Shown in pieces: positions 62,032 to 64,000 of a DNA stretch of 64,000 bases. Position 1 is the first letter of the stretch; every line of letters begins with the position of its first letter. The position numbers were made by a program, and so were the translations under genes. The notes beneath the pieces were generated by a model, which had not been told where the DNA came from, made no database searches, and saw nothing but the letters and a program-made list of their open reading frames with translations. The stretch comes from Paenibacillus cellulositrophicus. Its GTDB lineage: Bacteria > Bacillota > Bacilli > Paenibacillales > Paenibacillaceae. Location of the stretch: NCBI RefSeq assembly GCF_009363095.1, contig NZ_CP045295.1, positions 3,467,501 to 3,531,500 on the forward strand, written 5' to 3'.

Positions 62032-62852
62032 CCCACCAGCCCCTTCCGCAAATCATGGAAGATGGTGATGATGCAGCCGTCCACATTGTTCCCAGAGCAT
62101 TCCACTCTTGTTTCAGGGCGGACCTTAATCGTCAGCACCTGCTCTTCTTCATGAACAGGAACATAGTACATCTCCACAAGATGTTCCTTGACCTTTTTGA
62201 ACAGATGCGGACCATCTAGGGTAAACTGCTTCAAGTAATCCGTGTATTCCTCCAGGCACATCCCATACTGCTCCATGATGATGGCATGCGGCACGCCCAC
62301 ATAGCGAAAATGCCAAGGCTCGCAGGCAATGTGCGTCAGATGCTCTTTACCCTGCTTGTAACGCTGGATGAAGCCATGCTCTGCTGCCAGCTTCCGGAAA
62401 GAGGCATAAACGCCACCCTCCGGAAACGAAGGGCATAAATAGTCGACCCCCGTGTGCTTATCGCCCACATCGGCCGCCAGCCCGGTCTGGTGTTCGCTTT
62501 CTCCGGGACGAGCCACGTAACTCGCAGTAAAAATCTCCCCGTTCTCCACCAGCGACCGGTCGTAGATGCGCTGCTGCTCCATCGCGGTGCGGTAGCCGCT
62601 GACCACTCCGATGCCTCCCCGGCCCCCGCAGGCGTCCAGCAGCGCCTCCAGTTGCTGCAGGCAGCTGCGTTCCAGACGCATCACCCGCTCATGAGTGCTG
62701 CCATGAGCGAGTGATTCCACGGGAGCGAGGCTCTTGGAATAAGGCGCCTGGCGGAGCGGATGCTCGCTGTTAATGAGGACCAGGTGTCCCCGGTACACCA
62801 TGCTCGGCTGGATGTGAATCACGCGGCCTTCCGTGCCTACAACCCCGATCAT
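62028..62852 (-). CDS. VanXY-like D,D-dipeptidase/carboxypeptidase
   Basis: 274 residues, no signal peptide, so cytoplasmic like VanXY. M15 zinc peptidase: substrate Arg in GVVSGYRTAMEQQRIYDRS, zinc ligands in ESEHQTGLAADVG (S-x-H-x-x-G-x-A-x-D), and EPWHFRYVG (catalytic Glu and third ligand His). The C-terminal 70 residues (EEQVLTIKVRPETRVECSGN) extend past the peptidase. Such enzymes remove D-Ala from D-Ala-D-Ala dipeptide and pentapeptide. Overlaps the ligase stop by four bases and the racemase start by four. Confidence 0.85.
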   Translation of the reverse strand: MIGVVGTEGRVIHIQPSMVYRGHLVLINSEHPLRQAPYSKSLAPVESLAHGSTHERVMRLERSCLQQLEALLDACGGRGGIGVVSGYRTAMEQQRIYDRSLVENGEIFTASYVARPGESEHQTGLAADVGDKHTGVDYLCPSFPEGGVYASFRKLAAEHGFIQRYKQGKEHLTHIACEPWHFRYVGVPHAIIMEQYGMCLEEYTDYLKQFTLDGPHLFKKVKEHLVEMYYVPVHEEEQVLTIKVRPETRVECSGNNVDGCIITIFHDLRKGLVG

Positions 62853-63910
62853 CGGACCACCTCCATCGCTTCGGCCAGCTGGATCAGCCGGTCCATCAGG
62901 TCCGGGTACGGCAGGTGGCTGGCCCGCATCATGTTCGGATAGCGGCTGGCGGCCGTGAAGCCCGGCATCGTGTTCACCTCATTGAATACGATCCGCTCCC
63001 CTTCGGTAATGAACATGTCCACCCGGGCCAGGCCGCGGCAGCCGAGCGTCCGGTAGACGCGGCGCGCGGTCTCTTTGACCCGGTTCGCCGTTTCTTCCGA
63101 AATCCGGGCAGGCAGATGGATCTTAGACGAAATCAGCTGGTATTTTTCCGTATAGTCAAAAAACTCACCCTGCAGCTCGATCTCGTCGATTTCTCCGATG
63201 AACGGTTCCCGATGACCCAGAACCGCGCAGCCCACTTCAAATCCGGCAATGTTCTGCTCGACCACCACCTTGTCGTCATGCTGCAGTGCCTCACGGATGC
63301 CGTCCATGAGCGCCAGCCTGTCGTACGCCTTCGTAATACCGAAAGAGGAACCGGACTTGGCCGGTTTAACGTAGACGGGGTAGCCCAGCGTCTCAGCCGA
63401 TTTGGCGGCCGCATACAAGTCGTCTCCTGCGAGGACCGTGACCGAACCCGCCACTTCCACTCCGGCCGCTTTGACCAGCTTGCTGGCAACCTCCTTGTCC
63501 ATACAAAGGGCAGAGGACAGCGTGCCGCAGCCGACAAAAGGAATGCCCGACAGCTCCAGCAGCCCCTGCAGCGTGCCGTCTTCCCCATTTTTGCCGTGAA
63601 GAACCGGGAATACGACGTCCACCGGCGTCAAACGGTATTCCGTCCCGACCAGCTCCACGATTCCGCCCGTTTCCCTGCTTGGCGGCAGAAACGCCGGGAT
63701 GCACCCCGGATGCTGATGCCAGCGGTCCCTGCGGATCTCCTCCGGATCTCCGTGGTACCTCAGCCAGGCTCCCTCCCGGGTAATGCCGATGAGCACCAGC
63801 TCATATTTAGCCTTGTCCAAATGATCTATGACGGAAGCCGCCGATTGCAGCGAGACTTCATATTCCGTTGAGCAGCCGCCGAACAGCACGGCGATCGTTT
63901 TTTTCTGCAT
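62849..63910 (-). CDS. VanG/VanC-like D-alanine:D-serine ligase
   Basis: 353 residues, ATP-grasp ligase. IAVLFGGCSTEYEVSLQSA at the N-terminus, PVLHGKNGEDGTLQGLLELS, SALCMDKEVASKLV, KPAKSGSSFGITK and VFNEVNTMPGFT are all present. The omega-loop has FDYTEKYQLISSKIHLPARI; the EKYQ motif is typical of D-Ala-D-Ser ligases (VanC/E/G), and the overall wording is closest to VanG as I recall it. It would make D-Ala-D-Ser, lowering vancomycin affinity. First of three overlapping genes; GGGGAG precedes the start. A housekeeping D-Ala-D-Ala ligase is the alternative. Confidence 0.82.
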   Translation of the reverse strand: MQKKTIAVLFGGCSTEYEVSLQSAASVIDHLDKAKYELVLIGITREGAWLRYHGDPEEIRRDRWHQHPGCIPAFLPPSRETGGIVELVGTEYRLTPVDVVFPVLHGKNGEDGTLQGLLELSGIPFVGCGTLSSALCMDKEVASKLVKAAGVEVAGSVTVLAGDDLYAAAKSAETLGYPVYVKPAKSGSSFGITKAYDRLALMDGIREALQHDDKVVVEQNIAGFEVGCAVLGHREPFIGEIDEIELQGEFFDYTEKYQLISSKIHLPARISEETANRVKETARRVYRTLGCRGLARVDMFITEGERIVFNEVNTMPGFTAASRYPNMMRASHLPYPDLMDRLIQLAEAMEVVR

Positions 63911-63981
63911 CTCTTTCTCCCCATTTCCGGTCCGGTGCCCACTCCGCGTGAGCGCCTGAGCGTGAACCTAAGATGCTTTTG

Positions 63982-63987
63982 ATTATA
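63982..63987 (-). promoter_or_regulatory. Probable -10 element of the van-like operon
   Basis: Minus strand CCCTATAATC: a perfect TATAAT about 75 bases before the ligase start. The -35 would lie just beyond the window edge, so regulation cannot be read here. Confidence 0.45.
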
Positions 63988-64000
63988 GGGAGAGGATGTT

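Noticed and set aside
62915..63871. 318-codon plus-strand frame opposite the D-Ala-D-Ser ligase
   Set aside because: Antisense shadow; the ligase has all ATP-grasp motifs.
1..64000. tRNA, rRNA, CRISPR, insertion sequences or prophage
   Set aside because: No cloverleaf, rRNA core, regularly spaced repeats, transposase or phage structural gene was found on either strand.

Overview
The window looks like a chromosomal segment of a spore-forming, surface-layer-bearing Firmicute, most likely Paenibacillus or a close relative. The evidence is moderately high GC, very strong Shine-Dalgarno sequences with frequent GTG/TTG starts, two SLH-domain surface proteins, an intact des-desK-desR membrane-fluidity operon, a Bacillus-type MurR/AmiE-like pair, and many clean intrinsic terminators. 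I saw no rRNA, tRNA, CRISPR array, insertion sequence or prophage.

Layout. 1-6.1 kb: VOC protein, Lrp regulator, GNAT acetyltransferase, an orphan PAS histidine kinase, and a MurR/RpiR regulator beside a class C beta-lactamase-like hydrolase. 6.5-12.4 kb: two small unknown proteins (one possibly Sm-like), an MFS exporter, dedA-msrA, a threonine aldolase-like enzyme and a secreted protein with 12-residue repeats. 12.5-17.6 kb: an OmpR/HisK two-component pair and the des-desK-desR operon with a likely DesR site. 17.8-24.5 kb: a repeat protein with about eleven 14-residue glycine-rich units, an MBL hydrolase, a 1084-residue SLH protein and an acetylxylan esterase-like protein. 24.8-33.7 kb: udk, a ChbG-like deacetylase with a frameshifted GPH-type sugar transporter, and a three-gene operon of two zinc-ribbon ABC exporters plus a DUF1854 protein. 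34-37.8 kb: zwf-gnd-fsa (pentose phosphate) divergent from an HxlR regulator. 38-45.2 kb: small redox/regulator units with shared operator-like sites, an LCP protein, a YdhK lipoprotein, and LysE-AraC. 45.3-51 kb: 2-aminoethylphosphonate uptake and breakdown (ATPase, fused permease, binding protein, phnW, phnX). 51.2-57 kb: LysR divergent from MFS-oxidoreductase, a DeoR regulator, and a MATE exporter with a long leader containing two terminator-like hairpins.

The two most striking loci are at the right end. At 57410-59320 an exported SLH protein carries, directly after its signal sequence, a domain identical to eukaryotic ubiquitin at 61 of 76 aligned positions by hand count. It lacks the C-terminal Gly-Gly and continues into cadherin-like, FN3 and SLH domains. 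At 60820-63910 three overlapping genes encode a VanG/VanC-like D-Ala-D-Ser ligase, a VanXY-like D,D-peptidase and a soluble VanT-like racemase. This is a compact glycopeptide-resistance-type set whose upstream regulators, if any, lie outside the window.

All functional calls come from reading motifs and family resemblance by eye; no database search was run.
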